Made by a program: the position numbers and the translations under genes. This document shows, piece after piece, positions 1 to 5,634 of a DNA stretch of 6,657 nt. The DNA is taken from NCBI GenBank assembly GCA_003552765.1, contig PUOI01000056.1, positions 1 through 6,657 of the forward strand, given 5' to 3'. This stretch comes from Candidatus Hydrogenedentota bacterium. Lineage in GTDB: Bacteria > Hydrogenedentota > Hydrogenedentia > Hydrogenedentales > SLHB01. The notes beneath the pieces are model-generated. The model did no database searches, was not told the DNA's origin, and worked only from the letters and a program-made list of their open reading frames with translations. How positions within the stretch are numbered: the first letter of the stretch is position 1; each line of letters begins with the position of its first letter.

Positions 1-1061
1 AGCGCGTTCTTGGCGTCGCCGACGTGAGACCATTGCACGGACTTCACCTTCCCTATCTCCGCGGCGTCGATGTCGATATGGGCGATGTACTTGGCGAGGG
101 GCGCGAACTCGGAAGCCTTTCCCGCCACACGGTCATCAAACCGTGACCCCGCGGCCAGCAGAAAGTCACAATCCTCGACGGCGTAGTTGGCGTACGCGGT
201 CCCATGCATGCCAAGCATGTGCAGGGCCAAGTCGTCCTTGGTGTCCATGCCGCCGATGCCCATCAACGTGGTGACGACGGGGATGTTGAACTTGCGCGAG
301 AACTCCCGCAGCTCCTCGGCCGCGTTTGCATTGATGATGCCGCCGCCAGCGTAAATCAAGGGCCGCTCGCATTCGCCGAGCATGCGGAAGAACGCCTCGC
401 CGTTCTCCTTGGAGACCCGCGAGTCCCGCAACTGCCCGATACGCTCTTCGTAGCCATGGAACTTGAGCTTGCCTTCGCCCTTGAACTCGCCCACGAAATT
501 CTGGATGTCCTTGGGCAAATCGACCACGACAGGGCCCGGGCGGCCGCTACGCGCGATCTCAAAGGCCATGCGCATCGTCTCCTCGATCTCGTTCTCGCGT
601 TTGACGAGGAACACGTGCTTGGCGCAAGGGCTCATCACGTTGAAAACGGGCGCCTCCTGGAACGCGTCGGTGCCGATAGCGGCCCGCGGCACCTGGCCCG
701 TGATCAAAACCACGGGGACAGAGTCGGCCATGCAATCGCGGATGGGCGTAACGGAATTGGTGGCGCCGGGTCCCGACGTGACCAGGAACACGCCGACATC
801 GCCACTGGCCCGGGCATAGCCGGCCGCCATGAAACCGGCCCCTTGTTCGTTGGCGGGCACGACGAGCCGGATTGGGTTGTCCTGATGATGCTCGTTATAG
901 CGGAAAATGGCGTCGTACGTGGGCAGAATCGCGCCGCCGCTGTACCCAAACACCGTGTCCACGCCCTCGTCCGCGAGAACCTGGATGACGGCGTCGGCGC
1001 CGCTCATGGTCTGCCCCGCCATGGGGTGTTTCTTTTTCTTTTGTGAAGCCGTGGTGGTCAT
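1..1061 (-). CDS. ilvB: Acetolactate synthase large subunit (partial, C-terminus beyond window edge)
   Basis: Thiamine-diphosphate enzyme that condenses two pyruvates to acetolactate, or pyruvate with 2-oxobutyrate, the first shared step of valine, leucine and isoleucine synthesis in the cytoplasm. About 353 codons are visible of the usual 560-600. Reading from the start: the N-terminal TPP-binding (PYR) domain with GYSGGAILPTYDAI (about 39-52), the catalytic glutamate in NEQGAGFMAAGYARASG (E72), VTSGPGATNSVTPIRDCMADS (about 94-114), TGQVP, and GTDAFQE (130-136). Then come K148-H149 and RPGPVVVDLPKDIQN (174-188). The central FAD-type domain follows, with YAGGGI, LMGIGGMD, LGMHGT and GSRFDDRVAG (305-314). 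The second TPP motif (GDG) would lie outside the window. The ATG at 1061 is preceded by AAGGAG with 6-nt spacing. A lysine-rich stretch (KKKKH) follows the start. The residues before the catalytic Glu read PAN, not the usual RH, so this looks like a sub-branch of the family. A catabolic or other TPP decarboxylase is unlikely given the FDDR and LGMHGT motifs. Confidence 0.95.
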   Translation of the reverse strand, partial: MTTTASQKKKKHPMAGQTMSGADAVIQVLADEGVDTVFGYSGGAILPTYDAIFRYNEHHQDNPIRLVVPANEQGAGFMAAGYARASGDVGVFLVTSGPGATNSVTPIRDCMADSVPVVLITGQVPRAAIGTDAFQEAPVFNVMSPCAKHVFLVKRENEIEETMRMAFEIARSGRPGPVVVDLPKDIQNFVGEFKGEGKLKFHGYEERIGQLRDSRVSKENGEAFFRMLGECERPLIYAGGGIINANAAEELREFSRKFNIPVVTTLMGIGGMDTKDDLALHMLGMHGTAYANYAVEDCDFLLAAGSRFDDRVAGKASEFAPLAKYIAHIDIDAAEIGKVKSVQWSHVGDAKNA

Positions 1062-1083
1062 CCCTCTCTCCTTACCATCCAAA

Positions 1084-1112
1084 CGCTTGAATTGAAGCGA
1101 AAGCGCTTCGCT
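1084..1112 (-). promoter_or_regulatory. Overlapping inverted repeats in the ilvB 5' leader
   Basis: Four copies of the complementary pentamers CGCTT/AAGCG lie at 1084-1088, 1095-1099, 1101-1105 and 1104-1108. In the minus-strand RNA, the copy at 1095-1099 can pair either with 1104-1109 (6 bp, 4-nt loop) or with 1084-1088 (5 bp, 6-nt loop). A third option is AGCGAA/TTCGCT (1096-1101 with 1107-1112). The element lies about 10-40 nt upstream of the ilvB Shine-Dalgarno sequence. Whether it is regulatory is unknown. I found no leader peptide rich in branched-chain codons, so classical attenuation is not shown. Confidence 0.35.
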
Positions 1113-1217
1113 CCGGATTCAGGCTAGATCAAACCCTATGTCTTTACTAAATAGGAAACGTATGCGCACCCGCCACGGGTCTGGGGCGCGGAGGCTTCCG
1201 GCGCGGCCGGACTGCAA

Positions 1218-1252
1218 CAAGGGCGCTGCTCGCGTATGGAGCAACGCCCTTG
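1218..1252 (-). terminator. Terminator-like hairpin after rpsA
   Basis: The arms CAAGGGCG (1218-1225) and CGCCCTTG (1245-1252) pair perfectly over 8 bp. After one mismatch, TGCTC/GAGCA adds 5 bp around a 7-nt loop. The hairpin begins about 50 nt past the rpsA stop codon in the minus-strand transcript. The following tract is only weakly T-rich (TTGTTGCAG in RNA sense), so termination may be incomplete or factor-dependent. It separates rpsA from ilvB. Confidence 0.6.
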
Positions 1253-1303
1253 GCTATCACGGTCTCTGTCCAGTCAAACCAGCGTTGGGCCAAAGTGGAG
1301 GAA

Positions 1304-3403
1304 TTACTCCTCTTTAGGCTCTTCCCCGGCTTCAGGCGCTTCGCCAGCCTCGTCCGCTGGCGCATCGGCGGCCTGCCCGGACTCATGGGAGGCTTCTTCC
1401 GGAGCGGGTTGTTCGCCCTGTTCCGGCTGAGGCTCCGGCGCCGCTTCGGTGACGGCCGCCTCCTCTTCGCGGGCCTTTGCTTCCTCGGTGGCCCGCACCG
1501 CCCGCATCATCTCCTCGGCGGCGTCGGCCAAGGTGCGTCCGCCAGACAGCATGGACTGGGGCATGGCGTCTCCCACGGCGTCACCCACGCTGACGACATC
1601 CTCTTGAGCACCCTCGTCCCCGCTCTGGCTGTATTGCTCAACGGTCTCTCCATCGAGTTCGCGCTGGTATTCGCGAATGCTCAGGCCGATCTTGCGCTCC
1701 GAGGGATCCAGGCTGATGACCTTGGCCGTTATTTTGTCGCCCACCGCAAGGGCTTCCTCGGGCTTCTGCACGCGGTCCCGCGAAAGCTCGCTCACGTGGA
1801 TCAAGCCTTCGATGCCGTTGTCAAGACGGGCGAAGGCCCCGAAGCTCACCAGCTTGGCCACCTCGGCCTCGACATTGGAGCCCACGGGATACTTGTTGGC
1901 CATTTCATCCCAGGGATCGGTCTCGATTTGCTTGAGTCCGACGCCGATCTTCTCGGCTTGCGCATCGATATTGAGGACCTTGACATCGATCTCCTGCCCC
2001 TTCTGGAGTTCCTCCGAGGGATGGGATACCTTCTTGGTCCAGGAGATATCACTGATGTGCAACAAGGCGTCAATGCCTTCCTCAAGTTCGATGAACGCGC
2101 CGTAATCGGTCAGGTTGCGCACCCGCCCGCGCACGGTCGACCCCACGGGATACCGCTCCTCGATGTTGGTCCACGGATTGGGCCGGGTCTGCTTGATGCC
2201 CAGCGCAATCTTCTCATTCTCGGCGTCCACATTGAGGACCATGACATCAACCTCGTCCTCAAGATTGACCAGCTCATTGGGATGGCGCACCCGGCGGGTC
2301 CAGCTCATTTCGCTGACGTGGACCATGCCCTCAATGCCTTCCTCAAGCTCGACAAAGGCGCCGTAGTCGGTCATGCTCACCACACGGCCGGAAACAACCG
2401 TCCCCACGGGGTAGCGCTGTTCAACGCTCTTCCATGGATTCTCGGTCTTCTGTTTCAGCCCGAGGCTGATGCGCTCGCTGTGGGGATCAAAATTGAGCAC
2501 CTTTACATCGATCCGCTGCCCAACCGACACCATGTGGGATGGATGCTTGACCCGTCCCCATGACATATCGGTCACGTGGAGCAGTCCGTCAATGCCGCCG
2601 ACGTCGACAAACGCGCCGAAGTCGGTGATATTCTTGACCTCGCCCGTAAGGATTTGCCCAATCTCAATGGTCTCAAGGAGTTTGGCTTTCTCCTCCGCGC
2701 GCTGCTCTTCCAGGAGCTTGCGCCGGCTCACAACCACGTTGCGGCGCCGCTTGGTGAGTTTGATGATCTTCAGGTCCATCGTCTCGCCAAGGAAGCGCTC
2801 CAGGTCGCTCGTCGGCCGCCAGGTGAGCTGGCTGGCGGGCATGAAGGCGTCGATGCCGATATCGACTTTCAAGCCGCCCTTGACCCGGCGAATGATCTTG
2901 CCCGCTATGACGCCGTCGGCTTCATAAACTTCTTGGATATGCGTCCAGTTCTTGATCTTGTCGGCCTTGATCTTCGAAAGAACCGGCATCCCCTCTTCAT
3001 CTTCGGGTTCCTCGATGTAGACATCGAATTCGTCCCCCACCGCGATGGAAGCGGGGTCGTTGAACTCGTGAACAGGAATGATGCCTTCGCTCTTGTAGGC
3101 GATGTCGACGAGAACATAATCCGACATAACATCAACTACCCGGCCGCGGACAACTTCGCCTTCCTTGAAGCTTTGCATGCTTTCTTGGTAGATCTGTTCG
3201 AGTTCCTCTTGAGTCATCCGCTCAAAGGCTTCATCGTCCAGATCCGCGACCGCTATGGTTTGGGTGACGCCCCCCGCTTCTTCGAGGGGCCCGCCGGCCT
3301 CCGCGCCGGTTTGCGCCTCCGGCGTGTCGATGGGGGCCTGGGGTTGGGCGGCCCCTTCGGCCGCCTGGGGTTCAGGTTGGGTGTTGTTGGTTTCTTCGGT
3401 CAT
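1304..3403 (-). CDS. rpsA: 30S ribosomal protein S1, six S1 domains
   Basis: Binds mRNA and docks it on the 30S subunit for translation initiation. The 699 residues contain six S1 (OB-fold) RNA-binding domains at about 81-145, 163-229, 248-318, 334-405, 419-491 and 506-577. Domains 3-6 carry the classic cores TDFGAFVDV, TDYGAFVEL, TDYGAFIEL and VSFGAFARL. Domains 1 and 2 are divergent, as expected for the ribosome-binding half. Linkers repeat as NPW...RYPVG. The protein is longer than the 557-residue E. coli S1 because of an N-terminal tail of about 75 residues and a C-terminal tail of about 120 residues, both rich in E, A, P and Q. The C-tail also has a short basic/acidic helix around 624-650. 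The start ATG at 3403 has a strong SD (AGGAGGT, 3418-3424), but the spacing of about 14 nt is long, and no alternative in-frame start lies nearer to it. The gene is monocistronic by context, with its own promoter and terminator hairpin. It is divergent from the DAHP synthase gene. The long plus-strand open frames across it are composition artefacts. Confidence 0.97.
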   Translation of the reverse strand: MTEETNNTQPEPQAAEGAAQPQAPIDTPEAQTGAEAGGPLEEAGGVTQTIAVADLDDEAFERMTQEELEQIYQESMQSFKEGEVVRGRVVDVMSDYVLVDIAYKSEGIIPVHEFNDPASIAVGDEFDVYIEEPEDEEGMPVLSKIKADKIKNWTHIQEVYEADGVIAGKIIRRVKGGLKVDIGIDAFMPASQLTWRPTSDLERFLGETMDLKIIKLTKRRRNVVVSRRKLLEEQRAEEKAKLLETIEIGQILTGEVKNITDFGAFVDVGGIDGLLHVTDMSWGRVKHPSHMVSVGQRIDVKVLNFDPHSERISLGLKQKTENPWKSVEQRYPVGTVVSGRVVSMTDYGAFVELEEGIEGMVHVSEMSWTRRVRHPNELVNLEDEVDVMVLNVDAENEKIALGIKQTRPNPWTNIEERYPVGSTVRGRVRNLTDYGAFIELEEGIDALLHISDISWTKKVSHPSEELQKGQEIDVKVLNIDAQAEKIGVGLKQIETDPWDEMANKYPVGSNVEAEVAKLVSFGAFARLDNGIEGLIHVSELSRDRVQKPEEALAVGDKITAKVISLDPSERKIGLSIREYQRELDGETVEQYSQSGDEGAQEDVVSVGDAVGDAMPQSMLSGGRTLADAAEEMMRAVRATEEAKAREEEAAVTEAAPEPQPEQGEQPAPEEASHESGQAADAPADEAGEAPEAGEEPKEE

Positions 3404-3462
3404 GGATGTGCTTTGGAACCTCCTCGTGTAGGGAATTTACCGCGTGGCGCGGCATGGCGCGT

Positions 3463-3492
3463 ACTATACCAACCCCAAGGCCGTCAGCGCAA
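3463..3492 (-). promoter_or_regulatory. Candidate rpsA promoter with extended -10
   Basis: In minus orientation the -10 is TATAGT (3468 down to 3463), preceded by TGG to give TGGTATAGT, an extended -10. A weak -35, TTGCGC (3492 down to 3487), lies 18 nt upstream. Transcription would begin near 3456 and give a leader of about 53 nt before the rpsA ATG. Confidence 0.55.
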
Positions 3493-3558
3493 ACCCGCGA
3501 AAGCTCAGCCGCGCGAGGCGGCCGCACCGTCTTGGGAGTGTGCGTAATGAGCCGGGGT

Positions 3559-3588
3559 TTGCCATTGGCGGGGAAAACGCGTTAGAAT
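3559..3588 (+). promoter_or_regulatory. Candidate promoter of the DAHP synthase gene
   Basis: TTGCCA (3559-3564) and TAGAAT (3583-3588) each match the sigma-70 consensus at 5 of 6 positions, with an 18-nt spacer. The start site would be near 3595, giving a leader of about 80 nt. That leader contains a small hairpin, CGAGG-TGTC-CCTCG (3614-3627). It is arranged back-to-back with the rpsA promoter about 70 bp away. Confidence 0.6.
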
Positions 3589-3674
3589 GAGCCCATTGAC
3601 GGCCTTTGGCGCCCGAGGTGTCCCTCGCGGCGTCCAAGTGTGATAACGGCCGCCGAAACGAGGTTTTTTGGTAA

Positions 3675-4742
3675 ATGGAACGCACGCAAGATCTCCATAT
3701 CGAATCGCTCACGCCCCTTGTGCCACCGCGGGAACTCAAGGAAGAGTTTCCCATGACGGCGGCGGCCAACCGCACGGTTGTCGAGGGACGGAAAGCGATA
3801 AAACACATACTCAGCAAGGACGATCCAAGGCTGCTCGTTGTGGTCGGCCCGTGCTCCATCCACGATCCCGCCGCCGCCATGGACTACGCCGAACGGCTGG
3901 CGGAGTTGAGCGGGCACGTGGCGGATCGCTTGTGTCTGGTCATGCGCGTCTACTTCGAAAAACCCCGGACCACCGTGGGTTGGAAGGGATTGATCAACGA
4001 TCCCGGCATGGACGGCTCTTGCGACCTGCACCGCGGCCTGCGGCTGGCGCGCGGCCTGCTCCTGAAGATCAACGAACTTGGCGTGCCGTGCGCCACCGAA
4101 CTCTTGGGGCCCATCATCCCTCAATACATTAACGACCTTATCACATGGGCCGCCATTGGCGCGCGCACCACGGAAAGCCAGACCCACCGGGAAATGGCCA
4201 GCGGCCTTTCCATGCCCGTGGGATACAAGAACAACACCGATGGCGGGGTCGATTCGGCGTGCAACGCCATGGTGTCCGCGCGCCATCCCCATACGTTTCT
4301 CGGCATGGATTTGGAGGGGCACATTTGCCTCGTCCGGACTACGGGCAACCCCGACGGCCACATCATACTGCGGGGGGGCAAGGATCGCCCCAATTACGAC
4401 GCCGGCAGCATCGCCGAGGCGCGCCAGAAGCTGCAGAAAGCCGGGCTTGATCCCGCTCTCATGGTGGATTGCAGTCACGCCAACAGCGGCAAGAAGCACA
4501 CCCGCCAGGAGATGGTGTGGAGGGCTACGCTCGAACAGCGGCTGGAGGGCGATGACGGGATCATTGGGATGAGTTTGGAGAGCAATATTTGCGAAGGCAG
4601 TCAGGCCATCTCCAAGGACCCGGCGCAGCTACAGTATGGGGTGTCCGTGACCGACGAATGCATCAGCTGGGACACCACTGAGCGGCTTATTCGTCTTGCC
4701 TATGAGGCGCTTGGCAAGACGCCAGCCGCCGCCGAGGCTTGA
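3675..4742 (+). CDS. aroF: 3-deoxy-7-phosphoheptulonate synthase (DAHP synthase, type I)
   Basis: Condenses phosphoenolpyruvate with erythrose 4-phosphate to give DAHP, the committed entry to the shikimate pathway for aromatic amino acids. The 355 residues match the length of the E. coli AroF/G/H enzymes. Diagnostic motifs in order are VVGPCSIHDP (57-65), MRVYFEKPRTTVGWKGLIND (90-109), GARTTESQTHREMASGLSMP (162-181), HIILRGGK (229-236), MVDCSHANSGK (263-273) and YGVSVTDECISW (321-332). The expected metal ligands are present: C60, H268, E302 and D327. The N-terminal 45 residues resemble the extension that forms the regulatory part of this subtype, so feedback inhibition by an aromatic amino acid is likely. 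The wording of several motifs (MDGS, QTHREMASGLSMP, GNPDGH, LMVDCSH, YGVSVTD) recalls the tyrosine-sensitive AroF more than AroG, but that rests on memory. A modest GAGG lies 11 nt before the ATG at 3675. No other shikimate gene is adjacent. Confidence 0.95.
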   Translation: MERTQDLHIESLTPLVPPRELKEEFPMTAAANRTVVEGRKAIKHILSKDDPRLLVVVGPCSIHDPAAAMDYAERLAELSGHVADRLCLVMRVYFEKPRTTVGWKGLINDPGMDGSCDLHRGLRLARGLLLKINELGVPCATELLGPIIPQYINDLITWAAIGARTTESQTHREMASGLSMPVGYKNNTDGGVDSACNAMVSARHPHTFLGMDLEGHICLVRTTGNPDGHIILRGGKDRPNYDAGSIAEARQKLQKAGLDPALMVDCSHANSGKKHTRQEMVWRATLEQRLEGDDGIIGMSLESNICEGSQAISKDPAQLQYGVSVTDECISWDTTERLIRLAYEALGKTPAAAEA

Positions 4743-4745
4743 TAT

Positions 4746-4799
4746 CGGGGGAGTGCTGGCCCGTCTCGACGCTGGCGATCCGTCGGGCCACTATCCCCG
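4746..4799 (+). repeat. Long GC-rich imperfect inverted repeat after the DAHP synthase gene
   Basis: TGGCCCG (4757-4763) pairs with CGGGCCA (4784-4790), and an outer CGGGG (4746-4750) pairs with CCCCG (4795-4799), beginning 3 nt after the stop codon. There is no T-tract after it, so it is more likely a 3'-end stabilising or transcript-slowing structure than a complete intrinsic terminator. Confidence 0.5.
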
Positions 4800-4835
4800 G
4801 CTCATGCAGCAGGGACGTTTCGGCCAGGAGGATCC

Positions 4836-4858
4836 GCCCTTCAGTCTTGAGGGCTTTT
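4836..4858 (+). terminator. Candidate intrinsic terminator of the DAHP synthase gene
   Basis: GCCCTT (4836-4841) pairs with GAGGGC (4849-4854), with a T-G wobble at the top of the stem and a 7-nt loop. Four T residues follow directly (4855-4858), then GGGGCTTT. The stem is short, so it may act together with the larger structure upstream. Confidence 0.5.
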
Positions 4859-4910
4859 GGGGCTTTGGACTGGACATAAAGGGTGGTATCTGATATAAGG
4901 GGCTTTAGAC
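4859..4910. repeat. Pair of 12-bp direct repeats bracketing a promoter
   Basis: GGGGCTTTGGAC (4859-4870) and GGGGCTTTAGAC (4899-4910) differ at one base and lie exactly 40 bp apart. The first abuts the -35 box and the second begins at the end of the -10 box and covers the expected start site. This placement suits operators for a repressor. No regulator is identified. Confidence 0.45.
4871..4899 (+). promoter_or_regulatory. Strong candidate promoter for the small gene pair
   Basis: TGGACA (4871-4876) and TATAAG (4894-4899) each match the consensus at 5 of 6 positions with the ideal 17-nt spacer. The -10 is also extended (TGATATAAG, 4891-4899). The start site would be near 4906, about 160 nt before the first small gene. 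Apart from this, I found no promoter between it and either small gene. Confidence 0.65.
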
Positions 4911-5064
4911 GAGCCCGGTTTCCCGTTTCACTAGGCAGGCGGCAGAGTGGGGCCAAGGATCATTTCGGGGCCCGGTGGATCGGGAGTTGGGGAAGTAAAC
5001 AAACATGGGGAAAACGAGGGAGACCGGCAGCAATCCTGTGCCCTCCGAGGAGATCCAAACAGCT

Positions 5065-5199
5065 ATGACACACTTCAAGGCGGTTACCAAGAAACCTGAA
5101 CTCGCGCAGACTCCTCCGCTGCAACTAAAGACCGATTTCTTCCTGAACATGTGGGAATTCGCTCTGGAGTTCTTCACGCGCAAACAGCTTCACCTTTAA
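5065..5199 (+). CDS. Small protein of unknown function (44 aa), first of a paralogous pair
   Basis: I do not recognise this protein. From the ATG at 5065 it has 44 residues: a short N-terminus with H3-F4-K5-A6, then AQTPPLQLKTD (14-24), then a hydrophobic aromatic helix (FFLNMWEFALEFF, 25-37), ending RKQLHL. The same frame is open from an ATG at 5005, which would add 20 residues. I prefer 5065 because a GAGGAG (5047-5052) precedes it, and because its N-terminus then lines up with that of the next gene (HFKA with HCKA). The product shares the AQTP-x-Q-[LI]-K-x-D pattern with that neighbour, and this shared pattern is the main reason to call it coding. There is no signal peptide or cysteine. 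The helix could be amphipathic and lie on a membrane or partner. The next gene starts 42 nt downstream and is probably co-transcribed. Confidence 0.55.
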   Translation: MTHFKAVTKKPELAQTPPLQLKTDFFLNMWEFALEFFTRKQLHL

Positions 5200-5241
5200 A
5201 CCGCGGACCTCGACGACTGCACCAGGAGCACGAAACGGACC

Positions 5242-5442
5242 ATGAAAAAACATTGCAAGGCGCACGTGCGCCCCATTTCCTGCATCCCTCACAAGGCCCA
5301 GACGCCTTTCCAGATCAAATTGGACACCGTGACGCAAGCCATCGACGTGCTGATACTCTTTCAGCGGCAGTCCCCGTGGAAAACGGTTCCGTGGTACGGC
5401 GGCAACGGCAACGACAACGATGTTGACGACAACGACGACTGA
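5242..5442 (+). CDS. Small protein of unknown function (66 aa) with Asp/Asn-rich tail, second of a paralogous pair
   Basis: I do not recognise this protein. It has 66 residues in three parts. The N-terminal part (1-18) is basic and carries H4-C5-K6-A7 and a second cysteine, C14. The middle is AQTPFQIKLD (19-28) followed by a hydrophobic helix (VTQAIDVLILF, 30-40). The tail is QRQSPWKTVPWYGG, then a run of Gly, Asn and Asp to the end. Third codon positions are strongly G/C, as in the known genes here, which supports translation. AGGAG (5224-5228) precedes the ATG by 13 nt. The first 40 residues resemble the preceding small gene, but the tail is unique to this one. A conserved front with a variable end would suit a precursor peptide or a small adaptor. 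No modifying enzyme or exporter is nearby, so function stays open. Confidence 0.6.
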   Translation: MKKHCKAHVRPISCIPHKAQTPFQIKLDTVTQAIDVLILFQRQSPWKTVPWYGGNGNDNDVDDNDD

Positions 5443-5470
5443 GCCATAATACAGTGGCGGTTTACAAGGA

Positions 5471-5508
5471 AGGCATTTTGCCTCGCCGGCTTCCCGCCCG
5501 GCATGCCG
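5471..5508. repeat. Cluster of short inverted repeats after the small genes
   Basis: AGGCA/TGCCT (5471-5475 with 5479-5483, 3-nt loop) is followed by GCCGG/CCGGC (5485-5489 with 5498-5502). The perfect 10-bp palindrome CGGCATGCCG (5499-5508) overlaps the latter. These lie between the small gene's stop codon and the large hairpin and probably belong to the 3' end of its transcript. Confidence 0.4.
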
Positions 5509-5521
5509 TTACTCAAGAACA

Positions 5522-5577
5522 GAACACACGCACGCTCAACAGGCCCCCGAGAATGAGGGCTTGGTGAGCGTGTGTTC
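5522..5577. terminator. Very long stem-loop between convergent genes, probable bidirectional terminator
   Basis: GAACACACGC (5522-5531) pairs perfectly with GCGTGTGTTC (5568-5577). After a 4-nt bulge (5532-5535) the stem continues through TCA/TGA, one mismatch and a further 7 pairs including GCCC/GGGC (5543-5546 with 5557-5560), closing on a loop of about 10 nt. It lies between the plus-strand small genes and the minus-strand CBS gene. Neither side has a good T-tract, so the role as terminator rests on position and stem strength. Confidence 0.6.
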
Positions 5578-5634
5578 CTTTCCGTCCCCTAACGCTTCCT
5601 CGCCTACCGTTTCGTGGCCCATCCCGCCGCGCGC

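Larger units (their letters stand above)
4743..5064. other. Intergenic region between the DAHP synthase gene and the small genes
   Basis: I see no convincing gene here. Open frames overlapping the end of the DAHP synthase gene lack a ribosome site and any recognisable product. The stretch holds, in order, a long imperfect inverted repeat (4746-4799), a terminator-like hairpin (4836-4858), a promoter with flanking direct repeats (4859-4910) and a leader. The leader contains one more small inverted repeat, GGGCC/GGCCC (4950-4954 with 4969-4973). Confidence 0.6.

Noticed and set aside
204..1046. Plus-strand open frame of 280 codons opposite ilvB
   Set aside because: It is an antisense shadow of a clear acetolactate synthase and has no ribosome site or known motif.
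1250..3547. Long plus-strand open frames (437 and 323 codons) opposite rpsA
   Set aside because: They mirror the codon bias of rpsA, show no recognisable domain and lie wholly antisense to a certain gene apart from short overhangs.
3582..4499. Minus-strand open frame of 305 codons opposite the DAHP synthase gene
   Set aside because: It is an antisense shadow. The plus strand encodes every expected catalytic motif of DAHP synthase.
4687..4956. Minus-strand frame of 89 codons overlapping the end of the DAHP synthase gene
   Set aside because: It runs through the terminator and promoter region, overlaps a certain gene and shows no family features.
5005..5064. Upstream start at 5005 for the first small gene
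   Set aside because: The SD is weaker there, and the start at 5065 aligns with the N-terminus of its paralogue. It remains possible.
5125..5337. Minus-strand frame of 70 codons across the small genes
   Set aside because: It overlaps both paralogous plus-strand genes and has no good ribosome site. The paralogy and promoter favour the plus strand.
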